A program made the translations under genes and the position numbers. A model generated the notes under the pieces. The model had not been told where the DNA came from. It did no database searches and worked only from the letters and a program-made list of their open reading frames with translations. Below are positions 22,223 to 34,053 of a stretch of DNA of 64,000 nt, one piece after another; positions within the stretch are counted from its first letter, which is position 1; the number at the start of each line of letters is the position of its first letter. Source of the stretch: Microplitis mediator (Eukaryota > Arthropoda > Insecta > Hymenoptera > Braconidae); NCBI RefSeq assembly GCF_029852145.1, contig NC_079972.1, positions 5,157,795-5,221,794 of the forward strand. Reading direction: 5' to 3'.

Positions 22223-23584
22223 TTACTTGATTGACAGCGTCGGGTGGTTGTTGGTAGCTTCGGTATTTGTTAACACTGGGTATATTTCTGGAGCGGTTGG
22301 TAGAGATCCCATCTCTACATCTACGGTGTTCCCTTCAGTGAGTCTTTGAACAGGAACCCTCGGATATCTTTCTACGGGGTCCTTTGCTAGATGTAGCAAG
22401 AGGTAGGCTAAAGAGTCCCATATGGCCCCTAAAAGATGAAATGACCAACCGTAGGCGGAATGCAACGCATATCCGTTTATAACGATATCGACCACTGACT
22501 TTATTACACGAAGACACATCAGTATTCCAATTATACCGGCGTTAAATGTGCCGAACATTATAAATTTTCCCCAGGTTTTATCCCAGGCACTCTCGGCTAA
22601 ACGGTCCAAGACGTCTTCATTTAGCACATTCAAAATGGACGGATATGCCCTTGATCCATTTGTGAACTGCTGAGCCATGGTCTCTATCACGGAGGTCTGT
22701 TCAATCGTGAACATGATTCGGTTTTTCATAGTCTTCAGGTCGTCTTAGGTGTAGATTCCGCTGATAGCTAAATTAGTAGGACTACTAGAGCTCCAGTCTC
22801 CCTTAGTATTGGGTTTTAGACTGACTGGAGGTACGGTTTCCACCGGAGTCGGCATAAATTTATACCAGGTTGCTCCCAATCTGTAATGTTGGAGCAAAGG
22901 CGAATTACACGGGATCTCTGCCGCTTGATGAGTAAGGACATGCGTCCTTGGCATCAGGAACATGGTGAGATTTCCCCGTCTTACTGGAATCCGGTTGTAG
23001 CAACTGGTTGCGTGCTGAATTTTCACTTCTACTGGAATGCACTGGACGATGTGGATAACTTCGCCAGCGAGGACGGCCATGTATCCTGGGCCTCCCATAA
23101 ATCGATAAGCAAACTCGTCGGGCTGGGTCGATACGATGGCCAAAGAGTTTGTCAACATATCTCGTTCTATTTTACAACGATACAACATAACATTTACGTA
23201 GAGAGACTGGACCTGATTCCTAATGTACTTTTCTACGTATATGAATTTAGCGTTAACATACATGAAATGATCCAAGTTATCTGGATTCGTTTCAACTATA
23301 ATATTTGATTCTAAGGTGGCAAGGTCCTTGCCCTTGATAATAAACAATCACGGATGTTCCGTTCTAAAAATAGAAAGGCTACATGAGTCCTCATTTCCAG
23401 TCACTGCTAATGAGAAACTCGTATCTCTTACATTAACTGAGAATACGGTTTCAGCCTTAGACACTAATTTGGACGCTGGTCCCCTGAATAAAACAGAGTA
23501 AGTATTTTCTCTACAATATCTCTGTGGTACTGAATCCCAGAAAGTGTGACCTCCTGTGGGGTCAACACAATAACCTTCATTCAA
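22223..23584 (-). pseudogene. env: envelope-type glycoprotein gene of a retroelement, broken
   Basis: One minus-strand frame runs about 453 codons from 23584 to 22223, interrupted by two in-frame nonsense codons (near 23348 and 22745). It keeps a Cys-rich ectodomain-like part with paired motifs ending CIPVEV and CYNRIPV. A conserved Cys-Asn-rich stretch follows, then a hydrophobic membrane segment (IIGILMCLRVIKSVVDIVI) and a Pro-rich cytoplasmic tail. The Cys/Pro pattern resembles glycoproteins of mononegavirus-like (chuvirus-like) type known to have been captured by insect LTR elements. It does not look like the baculovirus F type, and I see no furin-like site. The assignment is from memory of the family and is moderate. 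The N-terminal signal peptide is missing, so the copy is 5' incomplete or relies on splicing. It is not functional as it stands. Confidence 0.55.
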
Positions 23585-23639
23585 TTACAAAATTTAAAGC
23601 TGAATAAAATTATTTAACGACTCTTAAACAAATATTAAT

Positions 23640-23915
23640 TACTCAATTAAAATGTTTATAGAAAATTATTTTCTTGTTCCTAACGATTCTTACAAAAAAA
23701 AATTAAATATTCCAAATACAAAAATTTCTCAATCAAAACATTTACAGAAAATTGTTTTTTTTTTTTAACGATTCTTACAAAAAAACGTTTACGGAAAATT
23801 GTTTTCTTTTTCCTAACGGTTCTTACACGAAAACGTTTACGGAAAAAATGTTTCCTTTTTCCTAACGATTCTTACACGAAAACGTTTACGGAAAATTGTT
23901 TGATTATACTTTACT
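23640..23915. repeat. 48-bp tandem repeat between pol and env
   Basis: Units containing AACGATTCTTACACGAAAACG and TTTACGGAAAATTGTTTTC recur. The last three start near 23767, 23815 and 23863 (48-bp spacing), and looser copies lie before them. The array sits in the noncoding gap between the pol remnant and env of the minus-strand element. Confidence 0.8.
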
Positions 23916-23956
23916 GTTCTACGCGGAAAAAACCAGCCGCTGAACTTAAGTTTAAT

Positions 23957-25020
23957 TACCTTGCCCCTCCTGGGGATAATACGACTCACTGGTAGACGTC
24001 CCGTCTTCAGTATCAGAGTCACTTTCTGAAGATTCCGATTCATCTGGGCTCTGCAGAGATGAATCATTTTTTATTTCTTGTATAATTACCCCTTTTGTTT
24101 CCGCGCTGTCCGATTCGCCGGCAGATATCCTGGGTGCGGTCTCGGGTTTCCTTTTTAGAGCTTGCTCGCTTTCCAGGAATACCTGTCCCGCTCTATCTGC
24201 TGAGAGCTTTCCGGGTTCAGGTTGGACGATTCAGGAGATCTACCGTCTTTCGCGGCCTCCCTACGTCCCCTCTTTGGTGGACCCACTATTTTTTTCATAG
24301 GATTTCTTCTAGCCACCTCCGAGCTTCCCATTTCCTCAATAACCCGCGGTAAACTGCGACTTTTTGCACGAGTCGTTACGTTTACCGGTTTTACAGGGTT
24401 ACGAGCTATCGCATCCGCGTTCAAATTTATTCCGCTAGGCTTATATATGACATCATATTCATATTCAGCGAGCTTTAGACGCCATTTTAGAATCCGGGCG
24501 TTTCCTTCCTTCGACGTTTTGAACCAGACCAGAGGCATATGGTCTGTTACCAGGTCAAAATGACGTCCGTATACATACGGTCGGAAAATTTTTTTCTGCC
24601 TGAAGCATAACCAACACTTCCTATTTCCCCTTGTGACAAGTACTGCCCCTATTGCTACCCCTGAGGCATCCGTTGTTATTATGAACGGTTTCGAAAAGTC
24701 AGGGTATTGCAAGACCGGTGCACTACATAATGCTGTTTTCAGATCTTCAAAAGCAGTCTGAGCGTCCTCAGACCACATAAGTTCTCTGTTTTTATTTTTT
24801 TTTCATCAACCTTGTCAGAGGTTTCGCTATTTTCAAAAAAATTTTTTTATGAATCGGAAATAATAGCCAGTTAAGTCTGGAAACTCCCTTATTTTCGTGG
24901 AGTCTTCGAGACTGGAAACTTCTTTACTGCTTCCAATTTTTAGGGTTGGGTTTCAACCCTTCTCGACTTATTACGTGTTCTAGGTAATTCACCTCCGGAC
25001 GTAGAAATTCACATTTCTAT
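23957..25020 (-). pseudogene. pol: Ty3/gypsy pol remnant: end of reverse transcriptase plus RNase H
   Basis: Reading on the minus strand, 25020-24785 encodes a decayed RT end (KCEFLRPEVNYLEHVIS, then LKPNPK). The frame 24778-24155 then gives the connection and RNase H region: TTDASGVAIGAVL (catalytic Asp), YVYGRHFDLVTDHMPLVW (conserved TDH) and the end LNADAIARNP. After a frameshift near 24160, a Ser/Glu/Asp-rich tail runs to a stop at about 23957. Integrase is absent: the tail leads straight to the tandem array and env. The element must have lost integrase by deletion, or integrase lay elsewhere. RT upstream is cut by the half foldback at 25111. Function in the intact family is copying element RNA into DNA. 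Confidence 0.85.
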
Positions 25021-25110
25021 TTTTTTTTTGTAAATCATTTTTTTGTTGATTAAAACAATGCTGGGAAGCAAATAAATACTTTATCAAAAGCATTTATAAA
25101 GGATAGGCAT

Positions 25111-25415
25111 TAGGGTGGGCCGAAAATCCGCTTTTTTTAAATTTTCGTTATTAATACCAAAAATATTATTCCTCGTACAAAAAAAAAATTTTTCGGAATC
25201 AAAAAAAAATTTTAGGTCGATATCTTAGGCTCGCCAAATCCCGCTAAAGTTAGACGTTGTTTAAAATTTTTTTTCCAACACATTTTGATCGGAAATTTAA
25301 TTCTCTACAAAAAAGGTCCTATAATAAAATCACGTAAAGTTGATAGTTACTCAGATAATTGCAATTTTGCTCTAAAAAATGAAATTTTTCAAGATATTAT
25401 TACTTTTTCAGAGTT
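25111..25415. mobile_element. single arm of the foldback family seen at 59753
   Basis: It starts TAGGGTGGGCCGAAAATCCGC and matches 59753-60060 closely over about 300 bp (for example AGGTCGATATCTTAGGCTCG and CTATAATAAAATCACGTAAA), then diverges near 25410. The second arm is absent, so this is a truncated copy. Confidence 0.8.
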
Positions 25416-25854
25416 ACTTATTCATCCTATTCATATCCTATTTTACTGGTAAGATTTTAGAATAGTTAACAAAAGTATTATTAATTAAGTTATAAATAAT
25501 TATTCGACCATCATAAGAAAAAAGTATAGAAATTATAAGCCGTAAGGTAAGTTAATAAGTTAAACATACGTTACCGAGTTTGAATAAGTGCGGATCTTTG
25601 CTTTGCAAGAATCCTAGCCTATTGCTCTGTCCCAGTAAAAATAAAGTTCAACTCACGAATTTTGGTGGCTGTTGGTAAAAATCGCGAAGGCAAAAAACGA
25701 TTTGTCTCAATATATATATATATATTTATTTATATATACATATATATTCCATGTATATTATGTTTTTATTCTTTCGTTTAATAAGGCGTTAACTAACTAT
25801 TTTGCGGCCAGGAGGGCGGCGCTTTAGTACTTAAACACTATATTATATTACAGT
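25416..25854. other. noncoding DNA with short AT microsatellite
   Basis: No coding frame is seen. A TATATATA run lies at about 25711-25748. A GC-richer stretch (GGCCAGGAGGGCGGCGC) near 25805 precedes the MULE relic. Confidence 0.45.
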
Positions 25855-25857
25855 TAT

Positions 25858-27125
25858 CTACGCTGCACCTCCCAGAACCTGAGATGTAAAGAAAAGGGAA
25901 GGTTATTTGAAGATGGCGATTTTGTACTTGATTCTGAGCACTCCTATACATCTAATCCAAATTTAGCCGAGGATGTGGAATTTATAAATCAACTTCATGA
26001 GTCGTGTGTCACTCAATTGAGAAATACACGCATCATCTATGACGAGATTGCTATAAAGTAATAATAATTTCCTACCTACCTAATGTATATTATTTATTAA
26101 ACTGTAATATTTATAAACAATTCTGTTTTCAGATTCCAACGGTCAGCTATAACTCACTCGTATCGTCGAGTTTATCAAGAGATGAATCGGTAGCAACGAC
26201 AAAGTAAGTCGTTATTACTCCAAATTGAAGCAATTGATCAGTTCGTCTTATTGGTCAATGGTTTTCAACATTACGCGCGGCGCTTTCATGACTGTGGTAT
26301 TGTGCATGTTACATCAGCGTCTTATATGCACGCAAATAAAACTTCATTGGTCTTAGGAGATACGGCAATGAAAAACTGATTGAGAAATATTAATAATATT
26401 CATTTTATAACATTTTTTAACTGTGTCAGTACTTCTGGGTGATTTTAATACTGCGAACTTGTTAATGGTTGTTTGAACCATAATAAGAATGTAAGTAAAA
26501 AATTTATCCGTAGAAATTATTAATGTATTTTAAATATAATCAAGAGAAGTTAAAAGCATTTATGGAATAGACCTAAATCCTTTTCATACACATATTCGTT
26601 TAATATCTTCTATATCTTATATGGATGATGCTATATAATATATATATTTTTATTCAAAGAATAAATTTTTATAAGAGATTCGTATTTAAAATTTTGACTA
26701 TTGCTTCTTTATTTACAATGATTATTTATTGTTTAATTTATTAATATCGTTAAAAATCTTTTGATTTGTTATTACTACTATAAGAATTCCAAAGTGAGGA
26801 ATTTTTCCTGTATTACTCAGAGAGTACTTAGGAAATTTCGTCACACTGTTTCTATTGCAACTCTTTACCATTTCCATTTATTTATATAAAATAATGTTTT
26901 CACTCGTTCCCATGCTTATAGACAGTCATGACAAATCACCGACGATCGACCATTAATAGAATTATTAATAATTTAAAACTAGTGTTCATGCCAAATGTGA
27001 ACCCGAGAACTATTTACACAGATTTCGTTCAGCGAATATATGGAGCGTTGAAATTTGCTTTTCCTGATTCAAATGATCAAACCACTATCTACAAATACTG
27101 TAATGTAAGTCAACTAATTCTGTTT
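25858..27125 (+). pseudogene. MULE-type transposase relic with FLYWCH-like N-terminus
   Basis: Three pieces fit one family. At 25860-26057 a frame gives RCKEKGRLFEDGDFVL followed by SEHSYTSNPN, like the end of a FLYWCH zinc finger (C...H) joined to the usual MULE linker. A GT at 26058 and TTTTCAG at about 26132 look like intron borders, after which IPTVSYNSLVSS continues. 26200-26370 holds further decayed frame. At 26928-27125 the frame gives NLKLVFMPNVNPRTIYTDF and then FAFPDSNDQTTIY, matching the MULE core where a catalytic Asp lies in TDF. Frameshifts and stops separate all pieces. MULE transposases cut and paste DNA elements; this one is dead. No terminal repeats were found. Confidence 0.5.
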
Positions 27126-27784
27126 ATCACGTGAATAATATTTATCTGTATTATCATTTATTTTGTCGAGTGTTAACATCAGTGTTATTCCCTTATGTAA
27201 TTTTTTGCATACACAGGAAAAAAGGAGTTTCTTGCACTAGAAAGATTTCGCATTATGAAATGAAAACCAAAATTTGGCAAAATTTCTTCATATATTTATA
27301 TAATATAAATATATATCATATAATATATATATATTGTTATGCCTCAGTACATTATTTTCACGGTCACTTCCAAAAATACTGACAGTGATGTTCTTACGCT
27401 CGTTATCGGCCGCATGACTACTTATTGTTTAATTTTTCTCAGAGCGTAATAATATCAGTTGTAGCATCACCTGCAATCACTGACTGCCGGTAGTTAGTTA
27501 AAAAGAAGAACCGAAAGAAATAAGAATAATTACAGAACTATTAATTAAGAATGACTTTGTTTTAAATAGAATAGGAGTACCATTCCTTATTTTCTATAAT
27601 CAGTAATATTATTATCATAATTGTAAGACATTCAAATCAATTTACTATCATGTTATTTGTAATGCATTCAAAGTGAAGTTTTCAGTGTTATTTCTCAATA
27701 AATAAGTGAAACTTTTATTAAAATTAAAATTCGAATGTTGTTATTGATCAAGAAGATTCCAAGAATTCCCAAGGCATAACAATA

Positions 27785-28325
27785 CATATATTCGGGTGCG
27801 CCAAAAAAAAAAACGAATTCCTTTTTCTTTAGTTACCGTGAAAATATCGTGAAGGACGATAAAAAAAAAATTCTGGTAAAGTTTGAGCTCTTAATATTAA
27901 TATTAAGAGGTGGCGCTTCGTGATTTTTGATTTCCCATTTAAATAACATGAAAAAATAAAAATTTTTTAGTTTGGAATTTTTTATCTCGGCAATGTCTCA
28001 TTGTACGAATAAGCCTAGCACGTGTTTTTGTAGGAAATTTAACGCTCTACAAAAAAAGTCTCTTATCATTTTTCGATAAATCCATCTGTTCAAAAGTTAT
28101 TGGAGCTCGAAGTCAAGTTAGAATAAATTTCGAGATCTTTTTACTTTTTCGGCGAAACTATCGGACTTATCATAAAATGTCATGAAAATTTTTTTGTAGA
28201 CAATTTAATTTCCTAGAAATTGTCTTTGATGAATTTTTTTTAAATTCTGCATTGTTTTCTAGTTATTTCTATTTCAATGCCAAGCTCTTAAAATTGATCA
28301 GAACACTATTTTTATAGGAGCACTA
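27785..28325. mobile_element. single arm of another foldback-type element
   Basis: It begins GGGTGCGCCAAAAA near 27791 and carries the shared words GAGCTCTTAAT (27882), CCCATTTAAATAAC (27931) and TTTTTGTAGGAAATTTAA (28026). It ends where LINE b begins near 28325. There is no inverted partner arm. Confidence 0.6.
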
Positions 28326-28332
28326 TGTGTCC

Positions 28333-29209
28333 TGTGATCCCCCACTCAGTACTCGAAGACAAGCTTAAAGAATTAAATATTAATACTGTGTCAACAATGT
28401 CATTACTACATGCGGGATAAAATGAAACCAGATTCACACACATAATGAGCTTCCGTAGACAGGTGTACATTCCTCCGGACTACGGCAAAATTCCTGAGTC
28501 GATTAAAGTTACTTATGACGATACAACATACTGGATATACTTGTCAATGGATACTATGTCGTGCTTTCTTCGCAAAAAAGAAGGACACATAGCAAAGAAT
28601 TGTACTGAACAACCTCAAGACAGCGCCGTTACTATGTCATCGTCCAGCCAGTCTAGCACCCTACCCAAGCCCAACTTACTCCTCAACGCCAATCTAACCT
28701 CTCCTTCAGCATTCCCAGCTATTCTTCCCCCTGTTAAGCTAATTGCTCCGTAAAAAACACGTCCACTCTCCGTCTCAAGCTCTGAAGCACCCCAGGTACA
28801 GCAAAGTGGGACTCGAAAAGACATGATCACCAAAATGCAAATTGAAACAATATCCTCAGACACCGACTCGTACAGAAGCGACGTTAGTTCCATTCAGATG
28901 GAACAAGCCAGACTAAATAAAAAGATAAGACCCAGCACACCACCGGGCCTGGGTAATATTGACTGGAAGGCATTGCAAAACATTATAGAAACAAAAAACC
29001 CAGCATACCCACTAAACGCTACTCATTTTCAAAATTTAATAGAGAGCACCTACCGCGTCGCGGATATCAGGTCAGTTGCTATGCAATACGCGGCTGACAC
29101 TAAGATTATAGCCGAGATGCTAAAAGAAATGGACCCCCAGGTTACCGGAAGGGCCATCAAAAACCGTATCTCACGCATACTAAATAAACTCAGTGTAGAA
29201 GAGAACTAA
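28333..29209 (+). pseudogene. LINE b ORF1 (Gag-like nucleic-acid-binding protein)
   Basis: The first part, 28333-28753, has a stop at 28420 and leads into YIPPDYGKIPESIKVTYDD and a CCHC-type knuckle CFLRKKEGHIAKNC. Its second Cys is replaced by Arg, so zinc binding is lost. After a frameshift near 28753 the C-terminal half (28823-29209) is open: a Ser/Thr-rich linker followed by helical QYAADTKIIAEMLKEM. The stop is one base before the ORF2 start. In intact relatives this protein coats the element RNA. Confidence 0.75.
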
Positions 29210-29210
29210 C

Positions 29211-31686
29211 ATGGATATTCTACAATGGAATGTCAATGGCTACCACAAAAGAAAACAATTTGTGGATCTAATATTGAATAGATACAATCGATGCTGCCTT
29301 TGTCTCCAAAAATCCAACTTCAAAAAAAACTTCTGCTCTCAATTAAAAGGATACCAAGCGGTCTTTAAAAACAGACGTAACGCCTACCACGCAAGTGGAG
29401 GTGTGGTTACTTTCGTCAAATCCAACTTATACTCTAAGGAAATTCCACTCACAACCGACCTAGAAGCCGTGGCAGTACAGATCAACTCCCCCAACACCTT
29501 GACAATATGCAATGTATACCTGCCGAACAGCACGGTCCTAAAAAAGGGCGACTTAATGAGCCTCAGAATATGGCGTTAAGCTTTAGTCGTCCCGATCCCC
29601 AAAGCTGGTAAGGATCTATCCAAAACGGTCAACTATCGACCCATTTCACTGACCTGTAATATATGCAAAGTCATGGAGAAAATCATCTCTTGTCGCCTTC
29701 GTTGGAAACTGGAAACGGACCAACTAATATCACCACTTCAAAGTGGGTTCAGGCAGTTCAGATCTATCTACGATCAAATAGGGACCATCAATGAAGAAAT
29801 TTGTGACGCGTTGGCCAAGAAGCACCATCTTATTCTTGCATCGCTGGACCTGGAAAAGGCTTACGAACTGGTGCCAAAACAAGTAGTCCTAGAGACATGT
29901 AAGACCCTCAACCTAGCTGGTAACCTACTAGCATTCATCGAAAACTTCTTGAACAAGAGGAGAATAAAAGTTAGAATCTCCAACACAGTCTCAGACTCAA
30001 TTGAAATGGAAAACGGGCTACCGCAAGGGTCAGTCATGAGTGTAATTCTATTTATCTGTGTGATAAATTCGACAGTCTCCTACACCGAAGCACCAGTCAA
30101 AACACTACTGTCACGACCATCAACAGATTGATGCAAGAATCCCTGGAAAAAAATTATCAGCTGGTCCAAATCAAGGGGCCTCAAACTCTCAGAAAGCAAA
30201 TCGACTTACGCCATCTTCACCAGAAGGAGAGTGCCTACGGAACAAATCCAGCTGACGATTGAATATCACCCAATTGCCCGCTCCCAATCTATAAAAATCC
30301 TAGGAATGTTCTTTGACTCTGACCACTCATGGAAAACTCATATCAGTAATCTGACTACAGAGTGCAAGAAAAGACTTAACATCATCAAAGTCCTATCATC
30401 CACTACATGGGGGCAGACTAATATAGCCTACTTAAAATTTATAGAGGCCTCATTCGCCCCAAAATCGATTATGGTTCAATACTCTACGACTCGGCTAGCC
30501 CTGGCCTACTTAAAAAACTGGACAAAATCCAAAACGCCACAATCAGACTTAGCCTGGGAGCTTATAGGACGACACCGACTTCCAGCCTTCTGACAGAATC
30601 CTAAGAAATGCCCCCACATATCAGAAGAAAAGAGCTGGCACTCATATACAAGGCTAGAGTTATGTCAACCCCACAAAACCCAATGTTCAACGTCCTGCGC
30701 ACAGAAACAGCCACTGACAACATCTATCTCAGCCGCCCCCATCTACCTAACCCGTTAAGAATCAGATCGGAGGTATACCAAAGATCAACCTAGATCTTAT
30801 CAACCATCATAGACTATCAACTTCAAGCTCCGCTTATAGGCAACTCTTTCTGGAATTAAAGAACAAATACGACGACTATGAATTATGGTTTACTGATGGC
30901 TCTGTGAAGGACGGCCAAGCAGGGGGAGCAATCACCACTGAACATGACACAATCAATTCCTTTAAGTTTCCCAAACAATACTCAACCTCTAGCTGTGAAC
31001 TATATACCATTCTCCAAGCGCTAGAAAGAATCAAGATGGCTCCAACGTCCTCCAAATACGCTATCTGCACAGACTCATACTCAAGCGTGATGGCCCTGCA
31101 AGACCAATTCACTACCAACTCAATAGCACAAAGTATACAACTCCTTTCCCATGAACTCCTCGAAGGAAACGTGAGTATAGAATTTATATGGATCCTAGCC
31201 CACCAAGGCATTCCGGGCAACGAAAGAGCAGACAAGGCGGCCAAAGAAGCTACCAGCAAACCAGAAACCCTAAATCCCCCAATCCAACTCTGTGAAAGGA
31301 AAAGAGAAATACAGATCGCTGCAAGGAGTTATTGAAACGACAATTGGACCCAGCTCAATTCCAAGTTACACCAGATCCGGCAGAACGTATTAGAACCGAG
31401 CCCAAGGTTACTGGACAGGAAGAGCCAATGTGCAGTCACGAGACTGAGAACCGGACACACTAGAGCCACACATGAACACCTGATCACAAAAAAGCCAGCA
31501 AACAAATGCCCCTATTGTGACAATCACTTATCGATCCATCACATCCTAATAGAATGCCGAAGAGTCATAGCCTCAAGAAATAAGTATAAAATACCGACAA
31601 CCCTCAAGATGGCGCTTGTAAATACAGTAAACTGCAAACGGACCCTGGATTTCCTTGAAGTGATCCACATATACGAATTAATTTAA
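29211..31686 (+). pseudogene. LINE b ORF2: endonuclease, RT and RNase H, with internal deletions
   Basis: ORF2 starts MDILQWNVNGY one base after ORF1. The endonuclease has LQKSNF where LQETNF is expected, so the catalytic Glu is gone. It breaks off after VYLPNSTVLKKGDL near 29555, and the next recognisable codons (VVPIPKAGKDL) already belong to RT; about 1 kb of endonuclease and linker is deleted. RT continues with YRPISLTCN, ASLDLEKAYELV and GLPQGSVM. A second small deletion near 30075-30100 removes the FADD catalytic motif. RNase H is mostly open at 30880-31335 (FTDGSV, CELYTILQALE, CTDSYSS, HQGIPGNERADKAA). The C-terminal CPYCDNHLSIHHILIEC motif lies at about 31507-31557. Several frameshifts (30130, 30455, 30790, 31335) break it further. 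Confidence 0.9.
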
Positions 31687-31859
31687 CGCAACTATCTTCA
31701 GTCCGGTTCTGTAAAGCATTTAAATTGACCGACTTCGCCACCCCATCCATCTACTTGTAATAAAGCTTAAACTGTTTGATTTTTTACCTTATTCATCCAC
31801 AAGTAATAATCCTATACTACGATAAAATGTTAAAATGTTAATATCTAAGGATGTACTGT

Positions 31860-31892
31860 GATCGCTTAAAACCTTGCGGTTATATAGCGATC
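31860..31892 (+). promoter_or_regulatory. LINE b 3' end hairpin
   Basis: GATCGCT (31860-31866) pairs with AGCGATC (31886-31892), 14 bases before the poly(A) run. LINE c has the same arrangement at 47724-47755, so the hairpin is a conserved 3' signal, probably for the element's own reverse transcriptase. Confidence 0.75.
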
Positions 31893-31927
31893 TGAAATAA
31901 ACAATAAAAAAAAAAAAAAAAAAAAAA

Positions 31928-34051
31928 TGGTCACTGATCCTGGTCACAGTGTGACGTCACGGCGTCTTATTCCTGCTGTCAATCAATTTATGAAAAATCG
32001 TACATGCTATGCCATCTGGGTACGCATGAATTAAATAATTAGCAAATGATTTCCAGCCATTATTACGGTTGATGATTTTTAAATTTGAATTTTTATTATG
32101 AATTATTTTTATTATGAAATATTAAAATAAAATATGAAATATGAAATATGAAATAATGAAATTGTAAAATATTAACTTACAAACTACATTAAATATTTAG
32201 TTTGCTGGATCAGGATGGTGAAAGAAATAAAAATTCACTTTTTCAATGTATTGTCCATATTTAATATAAATAAATCACAGATAATAGCATAGAGTACAAA
32301 AGTTGATCACGAGTTTATATCAGAACACTTATTAAACATGATTCGATTGCGTTTAAGTTTTGTTGAGTTCAATATGAATTACATGGCACTGTACACATGA
32401 AATATTATATACATATATATAGAGCGCAGTTGAAGTTAAGATTGAGTTTATCGAGTTTGAGAGAATACAATGTTTCTATAATTTTACACGGAACCAATCA
32501 CGTGAATTAATATATAGTATAGAGCGCAGTAATGAATAAATTATCAACAATTAATAATTCACAAGTATTTCGAGTATAATTTTAAGTCACAAGTAATTTT
32601 AATACGCGATATGTAGAGTACGAGCGAGAACCGAGTAATGATAATTAGATGCGTAGAGAGTCGATTCTGAACGTATATTATTCTTTGCAGTCACAAATAA
32701 AATTTGATATTGATTTTAGAGATTAAGTATGACTGGATGACTGACTGATGACATCAGTCACACCAGTTGGCATCGAGTACAAATAAATAATTAAGCAATG
32801 AGTAATAAAAGTAAATTGTAAATTTGAAATAAATTATTTGTGGCTGCAAAGTCACGTGATGGCGAGTATATAAATAGATATAGCCGGCAGGTTAGTTTAA
32901 CACGCGGTCAACACAAAAATGATCACAGATTTTATGTATGAAATTAATCATGTAATTGAAAAATATAGATGATAAAAAATACCTGATAAATCAGCGAGTT
33001 ATGGTCAGAATGATATACTTGGTGACACAGAATAATTCGCACAATGTAATTAAATTTTAATAAATGCTGATAGCACGTGGTGTTCTATAACAGGTGTTGT
33101 AGAATAATGGCAGTTGCCGCGTAGCTGGCTATCGAGTTGAAATTCTGAGTATCAGAGGGCGCGTCGATAGCAGCACCTCTGGTATAGTAGAGCGTAGAGT
33201 TATCAAGTGTTCTGGCGCGAACATTTGATATTTACGCAACAGAAATGAAAATGAAATTATATGAATTAATAAATAATGAAAATAATTAAATAAATATGAA
33301 ATCAAAATTATGAAATTATTATTATAAAAAAATATGAAATTAATTTTGAAATATCTTTAAGAGATAAAGATATTTGTTGTTTAAAACAAAAAGAAATAAA
33401 ATTAATTATTACTGATATGTTTATTAATAAAGAAATGAAATAATAAATGAATATGAAATAAAAATTATGAAATGTTATAATAAAATGTAATTAAATAATA
33501 ATTATTAATAAACAAGTTATTAATAATTAAAAATGAAATGAATTATAAAATGTTCAAATAATAAAAGAATATATTGCAATAAAGAGAAAAATAAGAATCA
33601 ATAAATATTGATTTATGAATTCGACTCCAATGCTTTATGCGTATGTTGCTAACTGCATTGGAAGTCATGAAAAATATATATATAAATAATAATTATAAAA
33701 AAATATTGACTCAATTATGACCAATGAAATAATTGGTACAATTAAATAATTATTGGAAGGGATGTTACTACCTGGTAACAGCTCTTCTGGAAATCGAAAA
33801 TGATTTCAGTTTTCCTAAGTGAGCTCATTCGTCATTGACAAAATTTTAATTGTTTCAAGGCAAAGTCCTAAACTTTATTAAATCATTAATAATGGTGATT
33901 TAATTGTTTATAAACTGAATTATTAAAATATAATTCAGAAGTTTTTTTAAAATAATTGTTGAATTATTCAAAAGTAGTAATTCTTTTAATTAATAAATAA
34001 TTTTGAAAAACATTTCATCGATTATCAAATCTAATTTAAATTATTTAAATA
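31928..34051. other. AT-rich noncoding DNA, starting with an LTR-element leader fragment
   Basis: 31928-31955 (ATGGTCACTGATCCTGGTCA) matches 53437-53458, so LINE b was inserted in such a leader, or was placed next to it by deletion. The rest is AT-rich, with many ATGAAAT and ATAATTAAT words (32100-32160, 33240-33560). TATAGAGCGCAGT occurs twice, near 32418 and 32518. No coding frame is credible. Confidence 0.5.
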
Positions 34052-34053
34052 TA

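Larger units (their letters stand above)
28325..31926 (+). mobile_element. LINE b: 5'-truncated, internally deleted I/Jockey-group element with poly(A)
   Basis: The copy starts inside ORF1 next to a foldback arm and ends in a run of about 20 A at 31906-31927, the hallmark of target-primed reverse transcription. Order is ORF1, endonuclease, reverse transcriptase, RNase H, C-terminal zinc-like motif and 3' hairpin. It was inserted beside sequence (31928-31955) that matches the leader of an LTR element at 53.4 kb. Confidence 0.9.

Noticed and set aside
22886..23308. 140-codon plus-strand frame over env
   Set aside because: It is antisense to the env remnant, which has the family-like motifs.
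20839..25020. Integrated polydnavirus or nudivirus locus
   Set aside because: Only retroelement-type genes (RNase H, env, LTR, polypurine tract) are visible; no capsid or proviral excision motif was recognised.
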